Under the pieces are notes generated by a model. The model was not told where the DNA came from. It did no database searches and saw only the letters and a program-made list of their open reading frames with translations. A stretch of 64,000 nt of DNA from Methanofervidicoccus abyssi. GTDB lineage: Archaea; AGJL01; Methanococci; Methanococcales; Methanococcaceae. Below are positions 39,579-50,582 of this stretch, piece by piece; the stretch's first letter is position 1, and every line of letters starts with the position of its first letter. The stretch is taken from positions 1 to 64,000 of the forward strand of contig NZ_BFAX01000003.1 in the NCBI RefSeq assembly GCF_004310395.1, given 5' to 3'. The translations under genes and the position numbers were made by a program.

Positions 39579-39989
39579 ATGAAAAAAATAGACCCTATAT
39601 TCGTATCGGCCCTTTACTATGGGATAAATAAAGCCATAGTAAATATTATTGGTACAGGAGGTCAGGTTCTTGGAAGGGAAGCTTCAAGGAAAATGCTTGA
39701 GTTACTAAAGGAAGAGGATATAATAAAGGAAAACATGAAAGATGAAGATATAAAAGATACCTTCGTAAATATATTTGGTTTATCAGAAGACTTAAAAATT
39801 GAAAATAATAATGACGAAGTTATATTTCATGTTGTAAGACCTACTCTCTCTTTATTTTTGGAGAGGATAGCAAAAGAAAAAATACCCCTCTATATTTGTC
39901 CATTTATGTATTTACTTTCGGAAATATATTCCTATAACAAGGGATACAATTTGATGTTTAAAAATGTTCTACCCGAGGGGATACGGTAA
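39579..39989 (+). CDS. conserved-looking protein of unknown function
   Basis: 136 residues. It starts MKKIDPIFVSALYYGINKAI; the middle has GTGGQVLGREASRKMLELL, and the C-terminus LYICPFMYLLSEIYSYNKGY. Mixed alpha/beta with one Cys (in YICPF). The stretch VNIIGTGGQVLGREAS resembles V4R- or heme-NO-type ligand domains, but this is weak. The link to the TusA-DsrE gene, 21 bases upstream, suggests a related role. I prefer the ATG at 39579; the GTG at 39570 is in frame but adds only three residues. Confidence 0.6.
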   Translation: MKKIDPIFVSALYYGINKAIVNIIGTGGQVLGREASRKMLELLKEEDIIKENMKDEDIKDTFVNIFGLSEDLKIENNNDEVIFHVVRPTLSLFLERIAKEKIPLYICPFMYLLSEIYSYNKGYNLMFKNVLPEGIR

Positions 39990-40028
39990 AATTAATATTT
40001 AAAAAAGTAAAAAAATAAGGTGATTTAA

Positions 40029-40361
40029 TTGAACACTATAATATCTTTAATATCCTTAGCAGTGATATTTGGAAGCATGTTCTCGGGATTTGCTACCTTT
40101 AGGTTAACAGGAATGAGACTCATGTATCATTTTGTATCTTTAATACTTGCTTTTATATTTACTTTGCTTTCTTTGATAGTCTCCAACAGTATAATATTTT
40201 ATATTGCAGTACTTTTACAGATACTCACTCCATTTACTATATGTGGTACAATCTGTAATATCTTAAAAACACAGTTCCAAAATACTGGGATATACTCTGC
40301 TCACCTAGGTTTTATGGGAATATTACTCATTTTAGCACTGGGTAATTTATTAATTTCCTAA
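40029..40361 (+). CDS. small membrane protein of unknown function
   Basis: 110 residues with about four hydrophobic segments (ISLISLAVIFGSMFSGFATF; LILAFIFTLLSLIVS; IFYIAVLLQILTPFTICGTI; GFMGILLILALGNLLIS). Two cysteines in ICGTICN lie at the end of a helix. The start is TTG at 40029, preceded by AAGGTG six bases upstream. It ends the cluster that begins at 37509, so an envelope partner in sulfur transport is conceivable but unproven. Confidence 0.65.
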   Translation: MNTIISLISLAVIFGSMFSGFATFRLTGMRLMYHFVSLILAFIFTLLSLIVSNSIIFYIAVLLQILTPFTICGTICNILKTQFQNTGIYSAHLGFMGILLILALGNLLIS

Positions 40362-40551
40362 TATATTATTATTTTTATTTATTATTATATTTTTTTTATT
40401 ATATTATATTTTTTATAATTAAGTCTTGGACAAAACTATTTTATAAATGATTAAGTGTTAAAAAATAAAAAACTCAATAATTCTCAGGAAATATCCTGAC
40501 AATGGACACAGTCAATGGATTTATTTCCTTAGTATGATATATTGATATTCT

Positions 40552-41607
40552 TTAACAATTTTTATTCAATTTGTTTTTTGCTTTATTGTTATTAAAATTT
40601 TTATCGTTATCATTTTCAAAAAATACATCTTCCCACTTTCTATCTTTCAACTTGGACCTGTATATAATCTCCATATGTGGATAAGCTATCTCCACATCTT
40701 TCTCTTTATTGATCTTTTCAAGTATTCTACTTAAAATCTCGGTCTTTACGTCTGCCCACTCAAAGGTATTTACTAAGTATCTAACCTTTAACTCGATACC
40801 GCTATCTAAAAAATTCACCCTGAGAATAGGTTTATCGTATACTTTTGCATTTGTGAAGGGCCTAGGTTTATTCCTCCAGATCTCTGCTAACTCCTTCATA
40901 AGATCTCCTACTACTTCTTCACAGGCCTCCAAAACTAACTTCTTCGCCTTCTCAAAGTTGCTCTCGTAGGTAACTACTACCTTAACGTTATCCCAAATAT
41001 AGGGAGATCCCCTGGTGTAGTTAGTTATGGAGTTAGTGAGCACATAGGCATTTGGTATTATAAGATTTCTCCCAGTAGGCTCTCCAACAACTTCCCTTAA
41101 GTATATATGCATGGTGTCTATCTTGTATACGTCCCCCATTCCTATATCCTTTATATATATCCTGTCGTTTATCTTGAAGGGCCTTGTTATAACTATATTT
41201 ATCCACCCTGCAAAGTTCATAATAGGTCTCTGGAGTGCAAAGGTGAGAGCTGCACCTATAATACCAAGAGACATTAAAAGGGAACCTATGTTGTTGTATA
41301 TAATTGAAAGTCCTATTAATCCGGCGACAAACCATGTTGTATATTTAAAAACTGATGCAAAAATTGGATAATCTCTTAATTCTCCCTTCTTTTCAAAGAA
41401 CCTCTTTATCAGTTCAAGGGAGATATCTAGGAATATCAAGGTACCAAGTATCAGAATAACCGTTATGATTATTTCATTAATATACACTTCTAAGGAAGAA
41501 AAATATTCGAATATATTCAACTTAATACTCAAGTAATATAGTATAATAATCAAGGCCAAAACCTTTATTAGAAATTTACCCCGGAATAGGATTCTTCTGT
41601 CTATCAT
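40552..41607 (-). CDS. MscS-family mechanosensitive channel
   Basis: 351 residues. About four or five N-terminal helices; the pore-lining helix is SLLMSLGIIGAALTFALQRPIMNFAGWI at about residues 107-135, followed by the beta domain (FKINDRIYIKDIGMGDVYKI) and the C-terminal alpha/beta cage (NFLDSGIELKVRYLV, EIAYPHMEI). It opens under membrane tension and releases solutes on osmotic downshift. The Asn/Lys-rich last 20 residues are unusual. The upstream start is ATG at 41607; no clear ribosome-binding site. Confidence 0.93.
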   Translation of the reverse strand: MIDRRILFRGKFLIKVLALIIILYYLSIKLNIFEYFSSLEVYINEIIITVILILGTLIFLDISLELIKRFFEKKGELRDYPIFASVFKYTTWFVAGLIGLSIIYNNIGSLLMSLGIIGAALTFALQRPIMNFAGWINIVITRPFKINDRIYIKDIGMGDVYKIDTMHIYLREVVGEPTGRNLIIPNAYVLTNSITNYTRGSPYIWDNVKVVVTYESNFEKAKKLVLEACEEVVGDLMKELAEIWRNKPRPFTNAKVYDKPILRVNFLDSGIELKVRYLVNTFEWADVKTEILSRILEKINKEKDVEIAYPHMEIIYRSKLKDRKWEDVFFENDNDKNFNNNKAKNKLNKNC

Positions 41608-41918
41608 AGCCTTCCCAGATGATGGAGTTTAATAGTTCCAACTTTCTATTAAGAATCCTCGAAAAAGAACAATCTCCTTGGATTGCATTTTATTTTTATT
41701 ACCATGGTGTTTATAATTTTTACTATGATAATCAGCCTCGCTCCATTAAAGGTAATAGGATAAATAACGAGAGTTACTACTCTAATTCCTAATAATTGCA
41801 ATAAATAATAAATCTATTTTTTTGAACACTGTAGATACTATATAATAAAACAAATTACTTTCTCCCCCGTATCTTCCTGAACATTAAAGTATCATTCCTA
41901 CTGTATCTTCGATTGTCT
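41608..41918. other. AT-rich intergenic region
   Basis: 311 bases between two minus-strand genes. It must hold the mscS promoter near its left end. Around 41852-41895 (ttactttctcccccgtatct, cttcctgaacattaaagta) there is a weak likeness to the 5' part of the dispersed repeat. No gene is seen. Confidence 0.35.
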
Positions 41919-43260
<1,342 letters not shown>

Positions 43261-44400
43261 ATGGAAATAAACTTGGACAAGTATAGAAACCTCAGTAGAC
43301 ACCTTGGAAGAGAATATATAAATTTAAACCCTATACAGAGGGGAGGGATTCTCCCTGTGGAAGCTAAGAAGGTAATTTATGAATACTGGGATGGTTACAG
43401 TGTATGTGACTACTGTGGAGGACGTTTAGACGAAATAAGGACTCCTCCAATATACGAGTTCCTAGAGGATGTTTCTAAGTTCTTAGATATGGATATATCT
43501 AGGCCCACCCATGGAGCTAGAGAGAGTAAGTTTATAGTTATGCACTCTATATGTAAAGAAGGGGACTATGTAATATTGGATGAAAACGCTCACTACACTT
43601 CTTATGTGGCTATAGAGAGGGCGAGGTTGAACTACGTCACAGTGAAGAACGATGGATATCCTACCTATCAGATAGAGCCTGAAAGGTATAAGGAGGCTAT
43701 AGATAGGTTGGAGGATGAAGGAAAGAGTATAGGTTTAATACTACTTACCCATGTAGACGGATCCTATGGCAATCTAAGTGATGCCGAGAAGGTTGGAAAG
43801 ATAGCCAAGAAAAGGAGGTATCCATTTCTCCTAAACTGTGCTTATACAGTTGGGAGGATGCCGGTCAAGGGGAAAAAGTTAAAGGCGGATTTTCTAGCCT
43901 GTTCGGGACATAAGAGTATGGCAGCATCTGGTCCAATAGGTATTCTCTCCATAAGGGAGGAGTTTGCAGAGGAGGTACTAAGAAGGTCTAAGAACCATCC
44001 TAAGAAAGAAGTAGAACTCCTAGGATGTACAAGTAGAGGGGTACCTCTCCTCTCCCTTATAGCAAGTTTTCCATACGTTGTTGAGAGGGTTAAGAAGTGG
44101 GAAGAAGAATTAAAGAAAACCAGATATGTGGTAGATAGGTTGGAGGAGATAGGCTTTAAACAGTTAGGTATGAAACCGAAGGAGCATGATCTCATTAAAT
44201 TTGAGACACCTGTACTTGAGGAGATGTCTAAGAGAAATAAGAGGAGAGGTTTCTTCTTTTACGAGGAGTTGAAGAAGAGAGGTATTGGAGGCATAGTGCC
44301 AGGGGTTACAAAGGAGATAAAGATAAGTGTTTATGGGTTAACCTGGGAACAGGTGGAGTACGTAGTCGATACTATTATAGAGATAGTGGAGAAGTGTTAA
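43261..44400 (+). CDS. pscS: O-phospho-L-seryl-tRNA:Cys-tRNA synthase
   Basis: 379 residues. SepCysS converts phosphoseryl-tRNA(Cys) to Cys-tRNA(Cys), the methanococcal route to cysteine. It is a PLP fold-type I enzyme: the PLP Lys is K218 in CSGHKSMAA, and the essential cysteines C49 and C52 (CDYC) and C256 (LGCTSRG) are all present. Other blocks are NLNPIQRGGILP near residue 21 and RPTHGARESKF near 82. ATG at 43261 follows AAGGTGATCC. Its stop TAA overlaps the ATG of aroE by one base, so the two genes are translationally linked. SepRS and SepCysE are not in the window. Confidence 0.96.
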   Translation: MEINLDKYRNLSRHLGREYINLNPIQRGGILPVEAKKVIYEYWDGYSVCDYCGGRLDEIRTPPIYEFLEDVSKFLDMDISRPTHGARESKFIVMHSICKEGDYVILDENAHYTSYVAIERARLNYVTVKNDGYPTYQIEPERYKEAIDRLEDEGKSIGLILLTHVDGSYGNLSDAEKVGKIAKKRRYPFLLNCAYTVGRMPVKGKKLKADFLACSGHKSMAASGPIGILSIREEFAEEVLRRSKNHPKKEVELLGCTSRGVPLLSLIASFPYVVERVKKWEEELKKTRYVVDRLEEIGFKQLGMKPKEHDLIKFETPVLEEMSKRNKRRGFFFYEELKKRGIGGIVPGVTKEIKISVYGLTWEQVEYVVDTIIEIVEKC

Positions 44401-44401
44401 T

Positions 44402-45241
44402 ATGATAGACTCTAAAACTAAACTTCTAGGACTTATAGGACATCCAGTAGAACACTCCCTATCTCCTATTATGCACAATAAAGCTCTAAGAGATAAAAAT
44501 TTGAACTATGTATACCTGGCCTTCGACGTCCATCCTGATAGGTTGAAGTACGTAGTAGATGGTGCAAAGGCACTGGGGACATTTAGAGGTTTTAACGTAA
44601 CAGTGCCCCATAAGGTAGAGATTATAAAGTATCTAGATGAGTTAGATAGAGAAGCTAGACTTATAGGGGCTGTCAATACTGTAAAGATAGAGAATGATAA
44701 AGCAATTGGATACAACACAGATGGTTTAGGTGCCCGTATGTCTCTTGAGGAGGAGATAGGGAAAGTAAAGAATAGAGATATCCTTATAGTAGGTGCAGGT
44801 GGTGCTGCAAGGGCGGTTGCCTTTGAACTGGCAAAGGATAACAACATCACCATAGTGAATAGAACTCTTGAGAGGGCTAAACTTCTAGCAGAAGAGATCT
44901 CTAGAAAGTTAAATAGAAGTGTAGATTACGGAGATCTAAATGTAGATGTAGGGAACTACGAGATAGTTATCCATACTACACCAGTTGGTATGTATCCTCA
45001 TATTAATGCAGAACCTGTGATAGATGTGAATAATATACGTAGTGATATGGTGGTTATGGATCTTATATACAACCCAAGGGAGACTGTACTACTTAGGGAG
45101 GCTAAAAAGAGAGGAGCAAAGGCTATCAACGGTATTGGGATGTTGGTATATCAGGGAGCCTTGGCCTTTGAGATATGGACAGGTGTAAAACCAGATGTTG
45201 AAGTTATGAAGAGAACTTTAGATATTGAATCACTAAGATAA
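44402..45241 (+). CDS. aroE: shikimate dehydrogenase
   Basis: 279 residues. It reduces 3-dehydroshikimate to shikimate with NADPH in aromatic amino-acid synthesis. Motifs: GLIGHPVEHSLSPIMHNKAL near residues 10-29, FNVTVPHKVEII near 62-73 with the catalytic Lys, GAVNTVK, YNTDGLGARM near 102-111, and the NADPH loop VGAGGAARAVAFEL near 129-142. The ATG at 44402 starts right at the pscS stop, so translation is coupled. TrpF (61421) is the only other aromatic gene here. Confidence 0.95.
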   Translation: MIDSKTKLLGLIGHPVEHSLSPIMHNKALRDKNLNYVYLAFDVHPDRLKYVVDGAKALGTFRGFNVTVPHKVEIIKYLDELDREARLIGAVNTVKIENDKAIGYNTDGLGARMSLEEEIGKVKNRDILIVGAGGAARAVAFELAKDNNITIVNRTLERAKLLAEEISRKLNRSVDYGDLNVDVGNYEIVIHTTPVGMYPHINAEPVIDVNNIRSDMVVMDLIYNPRETVLLREAKKRGAKAINGIGMLVYQGALAFEIWTGVKPDVEVMKRTLDIESLR

Positions 45242-45749
45242 CCAATAAATGTCCTATAACTTTAATATTTTAAACAGGGTACCTAACAAACTCCTTTTTA
45301 AACTAGCAATAACTATCAAGAACTTTAATCAATAATTGATTAATATAAATTATTATGATGGAAAATAATAATAAAAATAGAAAAAAGGTTTTAAAAATAA
45401 TACTTAGAAGAAAAAAATATATAAAAATAGTTTTTTGCCCATAACTATACATTTCACTTTGTTTCTCAAATATTAATTTCTTTGTTTGTTAGATACCTTT
45501 TTAAACATAAATTATTTATAACCAAATATACAACAATTTGATCCCTATTAAGAATTTCAATAAAATAAAAAATTATAATTGTAAAAATCTTCTTTTTTAT
45601 GTCCATAGGAAATTCTGAGAGAGAAGAGAGATTCCTTCACTATGTTTCTGTCCTGGTGTTTTTGGACAACGAGATGAGAGCAAAATTCGCCACTACTTGG
45701 AGTTATTATCACAATATCTGAGATAGGTAAGGTTGTATATCTAATCAAG
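45242..45749. other. intergenic region with a short open frame
   Basis: 508 bases, AT-rich at first. From about 45595 to 45720 base composition is more balanced and a 40-codon frame is open (45599-45721, MSIGNSEREERFLHY), but it has no ribosome-binding site. The promoter of the PUA gene probably lies in this region. Confidence 0.4.
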
Positions 45750-46265
45750 GTGGAACATGGGAACATGAAATACAGAGAGTTAAACTTTGAAGAAATAAAA
45801 AGTATAAAAAATATATTAAATTACTATCTCAGTAGGGAAGCTATAGAAAATTTTAAATTCGAGAATTTATATCTCCTATATGATAAGGATAGATACGATG
45901 TTATTTATACTACTAAGGAAGTTTTAAAAAATCTGAAGTTATTTAAGAGTGTCTATGGAGCAGGTTTGATATTTGGAAGTTTTAAAAAGAGCAAAGATAA
46001 GGTTAAATTTACACTGTCCTTAGAAGGGATGACTCTTATTTCCAGGGATATTGTTAAAAACTACGCTATGGTGAATAGAAAAGGAGAGGTTCTCTTTTTA
46101 TATGGTAGGGATATATTCATGTCTTCTGTTTTGGAGTTGAAAGGCGGAGGGAGGTTGGCTATATTTAACATAGATAGGGAGTTTCTCGGTATTGGTAACT
46201 ACGGGGGAGGAAAGATCATTAAGAACGTTATAGATAAGGGATGGTATTTGAGAGAAGGTGGATAA
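45750..46265 (+). CDS. PUA-domain protein, Nip7-like
   Basis: 171 residues (166 if the ATG at 45765 is used). The N-terminal 85 residues hold an alpha/beta domain; the C-terminal 80 are a PUA domain (MVNRKGEVLFLYGRDIFMSS, GGRLAIFNIDREFLGIGNYG). This layout resembles archaeal Nip7-like or UPF0113 proteins, thought to bind rRNA or tRNA during maturation. The start is uncertain: GTG 45750 has no clear ribosome-binding site. It overlaps the next gene's longer start by 8 bases, and tgtA follows after that gene, so an RNA-linked group is plausible. Confidence 0.7.
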   Translation: MEHGNMKYRELNFEEIKSIKNILNYYLSREAIENFKFENLYLLYDKDRYDVIYTTKEVLKNLKLFKSVYGAGLIFGSFKKSKDKVKFTLSLEGMTLISRDIVKNYAMVNRKGEVLFLYGRDIFMSSVLELKGGGRLAIFNIDREFLGIGNYGGGKIIKNVIDKGWYLREGG

Positions 46266-46290
46266 ATATATAAAAATTTTCAGTGATACT

Positions 46291-47097
46291 ATGGAATCTA
46301 AAAGGCTTATAAAAAGGATATTGAAGGATATCTATAGAAATTTAGACGAATATTCCAAGGATCTTATAAGAGCTTGTAATTACAACGTAAAATTCCAGGG
46401 CTTGTTTTTAGTAGATAAGGATACAGGAAAGAGAAGAGATGTAAAATCCCTAGAGGACTGTGAGTCTCTACCATCCTTCAAGGTGGAGGACAGGGAGTAT
46501 ATTCTCAAAGGAGTTAACTTAGAAGATTTCCATAACGACACCTTAGAGATACTCCTATCTTCAAAGACATCTAAAGAGTACTCTTTCAAGGTAGATGAGA
46601 ACTACAAGGTTATTAGACCTAACAGGGATATAACATACGAACACAGAGAGAGAATATTGAAGTGGAATGAACTCTCTGAAGAGGAGTTGGATAAAAAACT
46701 TGATAGGTTCTACGATATTGTAGAGAAAATTAGCGAGGATCTAAAGAAGATAGAGGGAATGGAAAATCACAATTTTATAGTATATACAGATATATTTATG
46801 GATCTGGACGTTATGGAAAATATCGTAGAGAAAGATGGAGATATGACTATAATCTGGATACATCCCCTCTACCTCTTCTCCAGTGAAGGTGTTTTGAAAG
46901 GTATTGTAGCTTACGAGTTATCCTCCTACAACAGAAAGATCTTAGAGGAGTTTTACAGGGATATCGTGGAGTACTGTGTAGAGTATAAAAAGCTCTTCGG
47001 TAAGAACTTGAATATTATCAGTAAGATAAAGGATATTGCTATAAAGAGGAAGGATAAAGAGGTTATAGCTATTATAAAGGAGATAGAAGAGATGTAG
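46291..47097 (+). CDS. protein of unknown function, downstream of PUA gene
   Basis: 268 residues from ATG 46291; an in-frame GTG at 46258 would add 11. I prefer 46291 because AGTGA lies upstream at the usual distance. The protein is highly charged, rich in Lys/Asp/Glu, with no membrane helix. Notable parts: FQGLFLVDKDTGKRRDVKSL near 37, NHNFIVYTDIFMDLDV near 171, and GIVAYELSSYNRKILEEF near 211, where the sequence resembles a degenerate metalloprotease helix (HExxH replaced by YELSSY). I do not recognise the family. Its link with the PUA gene suggests a joint role. Confidence 0.65.
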   Translation: MESKRLIKRILKDIYRNLDEYSKDLIRACNYNVKFQGLFLVDKDTGKRRDVKSLEDCESLPSFKVEDREYILKGVNLEDFHNDTLEILLSSKTSKEYSFKVDENYKVIRPNRDITYEHRERILKWNELSEEELDKKLDRFYDIVEKISEDLKKIEGMENHNFIVYTDIFMDLDVMENIVEKDGDMTIIWIHPLYLFSSEGVLKGIVAYELSSYNRKILEEFYRDIVEYCVEYKKLFGKNLNIISKIKDIAIKRKDKEVIAIIKEIEEM

Positions 47098-47297
47098 GGA
47101 TTTTTTATTATTTTTCAAATCTAAAAATCTAGGTATATTTAATAGTTTTATTCGTTTTTATCTCATCTCCATTAAGATTTTTTAATTATAATTATTTTTT
47201 ATTCATCCTTTTAATTCTACGTTAATAGACTAGAGTTATGTTTATTATTACTTTTTAACACCATATAGCAGAAACATCAAAAAGAACAGGTGATTCT

Positions 47298-49268
47298 ATG
47301 TTTCAAATAAAGGCGAGAGATGGACTCGGAAAAATCGGAAAATTGGAGATAAACGGTAAAACAATTGAAACACCGACAATAATGCCTGTTATACATCCTG
47401 ACCCAGATAAGCAACTCGTCCCCATGGAGACCGTTAAAAAACTTGCAGATGTGGTAATTACAAACTCCTATATAATATACTCTAAACCAGAACTTAGGGA
47501 GATAGCGGAGAAAAAAGGTGTCCATAAGTTGATAGGATTTGATAAAGTGGTTGTTACAGACAGTGGTTCCTTCCAACTTAGTGTATATGGTAGTATAGAT
47601 GTGAAACCTTTAGAAATCGTGGAGTTCCAGGAGAAGATAGGTGTAGATGTAGGAACTATATTGGACATACCCACACCACCTTATGCAGACAGAGAGAGGG
47701 CAGAGAAGGAGATGGAGGAAACTATAAGGAGAGGTAGGGAATCTCTTGAGTTAAAGAGGGAGAACAACTACAAAATGCTCCTAAATGGGACTATACAGGG
47801 ATCTACATATATGGATCTTAGAAGAAGATGTGCTGAAATCATGGGAAGTATGAATTTCGACATATACCCTATAGGTGCAGTTGTACCCCTTTTAGAGAAA
47901 TATGACTATAAAACTCTTGTAGATGTTATCCTCAACTCAAAGATGGGTCTGCCTACTAACAAACCTGTCCACCTCTTTGGATGTGGACATCCTACTCTAT
48001 TTGCCATCTCCGTCCTCCTGGGATGTGATCTATTTGACAGTGCAGCCTACGCTCTCTACGCCAAGGACGACAGATACCTAACAGAGAATGGAACCTACTA
48101 TTTAGAGGATTTAAAGGACCTTAAACAGTTCCCATGCTCCTGTCCAGTTTGTAGTGAGTACTCCCCAAGAGAAGTATACAATATGGATAAGAAGGAGAAG
48201 GAGAAGGTACTGGCGGAACATAACCTGTACGTTACCTTTGAGGAGATGAGTAGGGTTAAGGAGGCTATCAGAGAGGGGGCTCTTTGGGAATTGGTGGAGT
48301 TGAGGTGTAGAAGTCATCCAAGATTGTTGGAGGCATACAGGCAGGCGTTGAAGTACGTTGAATTTATAGAGAAGTTCGATCCTGTCACTAAGAAGTCTGG
48401 GTTTTTCTACAGTGGATACGAGAGTCTATTTAGACCTGAAGTGATAAGACATAAGGAGAGGATTCATAGGATAAGATTTGAGAAGATATATATAACTACA
48501 GTGTCGAAGGATGTAGAGAAACCCTACAGTGAGAACCTCAAGATCCTCCCAAGTGACGTGGATATCCTTGTAAAGGATGACGTATTTGGATTGATACCAC
48601 TAAATATAGATCTTATCTACCCATTACTTCAAAGTGAGGTACCTGAACTCTACGATATTGAAAAGAGTCACAATAAGAAATTTGTGAAGGAGTTCATTGA
48701 GAGATATAAGGACAGGATAATGGATATCGTTACTTATAACTACTACATCAGTTACTACAACTCCAAGGAGAATAAAAAGAAGATAAATAGCGATATTATA
48801 AAGATAGACAGGATGCTCCAGTATCAATACGGGTTTAAGATATTGGATGAAGAGGTTATAAAAAGAATAATAGTGAGGAGAAGTAAGAGGACAGGATGGA
48901 TAAGGAATGTGCTTATAGTTAAAGATGGTGAGAAAAAGGTTTTATTCACCTTGAGATCTTACGACAACTTTCTCATACCTACAGCGGAAGGGGCAAAACT
49001 ACTACATAGTAAAATACCATATCCAAAGTATAGGGTTGTTGTAGATAGATCTGTTGAGAGGTTTGCAAGGGAGGGTAGATCTGTATATGCTAAGTTCGTT
49101 GTAGACTGTGATAGGGATCTTAGACCTTACGAAGAGGTACTTGTTGTAAATGAGGACGACGAACTCCTGGGATACGGCACTACTATACTCAACGGTAGGG
49201 AATTGATGGAATTTAACTACGGTGTCGCAGTTGATATGAGAGGGGGAATCAGTGATAAAGAGCAATAA
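47298..49268 (+). CDS. tgtA: tRNA-guanine(15) transglycosylase (archaeosine synthesis)
   Basis: 656 residues. It replaces guanine 15 in the tRNA D-loop with preQ0, the first step to archaeosine. The TGT barrel is N-terminal: TPTIMPVIHPDPDKQLVP near residues 30-47, the nucleophile Asp in VVVTDSGSFQLS near 89-100, and the zinc site CSCPVCSEYSP near 277-287. Family-specific C1-C2 domains follow, then a PUA domain in the last 75 residues (KYRVVVDRSVERFAREGRSV), giving full archaeal length. ATG at 47298 follows AACAGGTGATTCT. Confidence 0.96.
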   Translation: MFQIKARDGLGKIGKLEINGKTIETPTIMPVIHPDPDKQLVPMETVKKLADVVITNSYIIYSKPELREIAEKKGVHKLIGFDKVVVTDSGSFQLSVYGSIDVKPLEIVEFQEKIGVDVGTILDIPTPPYADRERAEKEMEETIRRGRESLELKRENNYKMLLNGTIQGSTYMDLRRRCAEIMGSMNFDIYPIGAVVPLLEKYDYKTLVDVILNSKMGLPTNKPVHLFGCGHPTLFAISVLLGCDLFDSAAYALYAKDDRYLTENGTYYLEDLKDLKQFPCSCPVCSEYSPREVYNMDKKEKEKVLAEHNLYVTFEEMSRVKEAIREGALWELVELRCRSHPRLLEAYRQALKYVEFIEKFDPVTKKSGFFYSGYESLFRPEVIRHKERIHRIRFEKIYITTVSKDVEKPYSENLKILPSDVDILVKDDVFGLIPLNIDLIYPLLQSEVPELYDIEKSHNKKFVKEFIERYKDRIMDIVTYNYYISYYNSKENKKKINSDIIKIDRMLQYQYGFKILDEEVIKRIIVRRSKRTGWIRNVLIVKDGEKKVLFTLRSYDNFLIPTAEGAKLLHSKIPYPKYRVVVDRSVERFAREGRSVYAKFVVDCDRDLRPYEEVLVVNEDDELLGYGTTILNGRELMEFNYGVAVDMRGGISDKEQ

Positions 49269-49681
49269 ACATAACGATAATAAAAAAATATAAAAAATAA
49301 TAAAAAAATAATATAGAAAAAAGTTTTAAAATAAAAAACTCCTATCATTCCAGATATAAAATTTTATAAAGAAATTGAAGGAAGGAAATCTTCTGAATAT
49401 CTTCTAGCTATAAATACTGGATTTTTTATAGTTATGAACAAAATAATCCATACTAAACAGTAACTATCTAGGACTTCCAATAAAAATAAAACTTCTAATA
49501 AAAATAAAAATAATATAAAAATAATTTTATGGAATTTCTATTATAACAAAATAAAAGAATTTTAAATATAAAATAAAAAATTATAACAGATAATATAAAG
49601 TTTAATATACAATCCCTTAGACTACATAATGTACTGAAAAAGTAAACCTACCTTTTAAGAGTTTTTTATGACTTGACTATG
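49269..49681. other. AT-rich intergenic region
   Basis: 413 bases between convergent tgtA and the DUF89 gene. Mostly A/T simple sequence (repeated aataaaaataaaacttctaa near 49481-49500). No gene or clear site is seen. Confidence 0.4.
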
Positions 49682-50563
49682 TTATTTTTGTAACTTTTTT
49701 AAAAGTATGTTGTCACCAACTTCAACATCTATAAACTGAGCTACAGGTAAACACTTGGCCTTAAATATATAATATACAGGTTTGTCAATGGAGTATTCAG
49801 TTAAACTCTCAAAGTTACCCATTCCCTTGGCTATAATTATATCTGCCCTCTTAAACTCTTTTAAGAACTCCTCAGAAGATTCCTCCAAATTGACACCTAT
49901 AACATCACAACCTGTTGTTACTACCTTCACCACTTTATCAAGACCTACGTATCTCGCATCTTCTAAGGTGGCGTCGTTCAATATAGGACCTCCCTTTACA
50001 GAAGCCACAACCTCACAGTATTCCTTCAACTCTTCAAGGAGTATCTTATCAAATAGTATCTCACCTGCGTTATCACATATGTAAAGTATCCTATCATATT
50101 CCTTTAGATCTTCAAGTAGTTCCCTACTATGATCGATCTTTAAATCTTCTTCTAATGTCTCCTTTAACTTCCTGTCTATATCTACATCTGTGCTGTAGGG
50201 TCCAAAGTCTATTACATTCCCTGCTATGGCTAATTTTATCTTATACCTCAGCCTCTCCAAGGGAGGTTTATAGTTATACTTTTTTAAACTCTCCTCTATA
50301 CTCTTTATATATTCTATAGCCAACTTATTCGCCCTATCTTTTAGATACCTGTAAGGATCCCTATTACCACTTATCTTCTTGAGGTATCTATGCACCTCAG
50401 TCCCCATCCAGGCTGGAACAGCGTCAGGACCATAAACCTTCTTTATACATGAGAGAGTAGAACTTATCAATTTAAACTGTACTTCCTCCTCCTTAGATAT
50501 CTCTTTAACAGCATCTACAACCTGTCTTACAATACATATGGCACACTCTGGTTTAATCTTCAA
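49682..50563 (-). CDS. DUF89 (ARMT1-like) metal-dependent phosphatase-type protein
   Basis: 293 residues. Archaeal DUF89 architecture: N-terminal helical part with PECAICIVRQVVDAV at residues 5-18, then the Rossmann-like active domain with YICDNAGEILFDKILLEEL near 163-181 (metal-binding Asp/Asn), VKGGPILNDATLEDA near 196-210, and ADIIIAKGMGNFESL near 246-260. Family members are metal-dependent phosphatases of damaged or excess sugar phosphates and other metabolites; the substrate here is unknown. It follows crcB by 19 bases on the same strand, so it is probably the third gene of a proS-crcB operon. Confidence 0.85.
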   Translation of the reverse strand: MKIKPECAICIVRQVVDAVKEISKEEEVQFKLISSTLSCIKKVYGPDAVPAWMGTEVHRYLKKISGNRDPYRYLKDRANKLAIEYIKSIEESLKKYNYKPPLERLRYKIKLAIAGNVIDFGPYSTDVDIDRKLKETLEEDLKIDHSRELLEDLKEYDRILYICDNAGEILFDKILLEELKEYCEVVASVKGGPILNDATLEDARYVGLDKVVKVVTTGCDVIGVNLEESSEEFLKEFKRADIIIAKGMGNFESLTEYSIDKPVYYIFKAKCLPVAQFIDVEVGDNILLKKLQK

Positions 50564-50582
50564 AGGACCACCCTTTAAATTT

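Noticed and set aside
45599-45721. 40-codon open frame (MSIGNSEREERF start)
   Set aside because: Base composition looks somewhat coding, but no ribosome-binding site and no recognised motif; kept only as a note in the intergenic entry.
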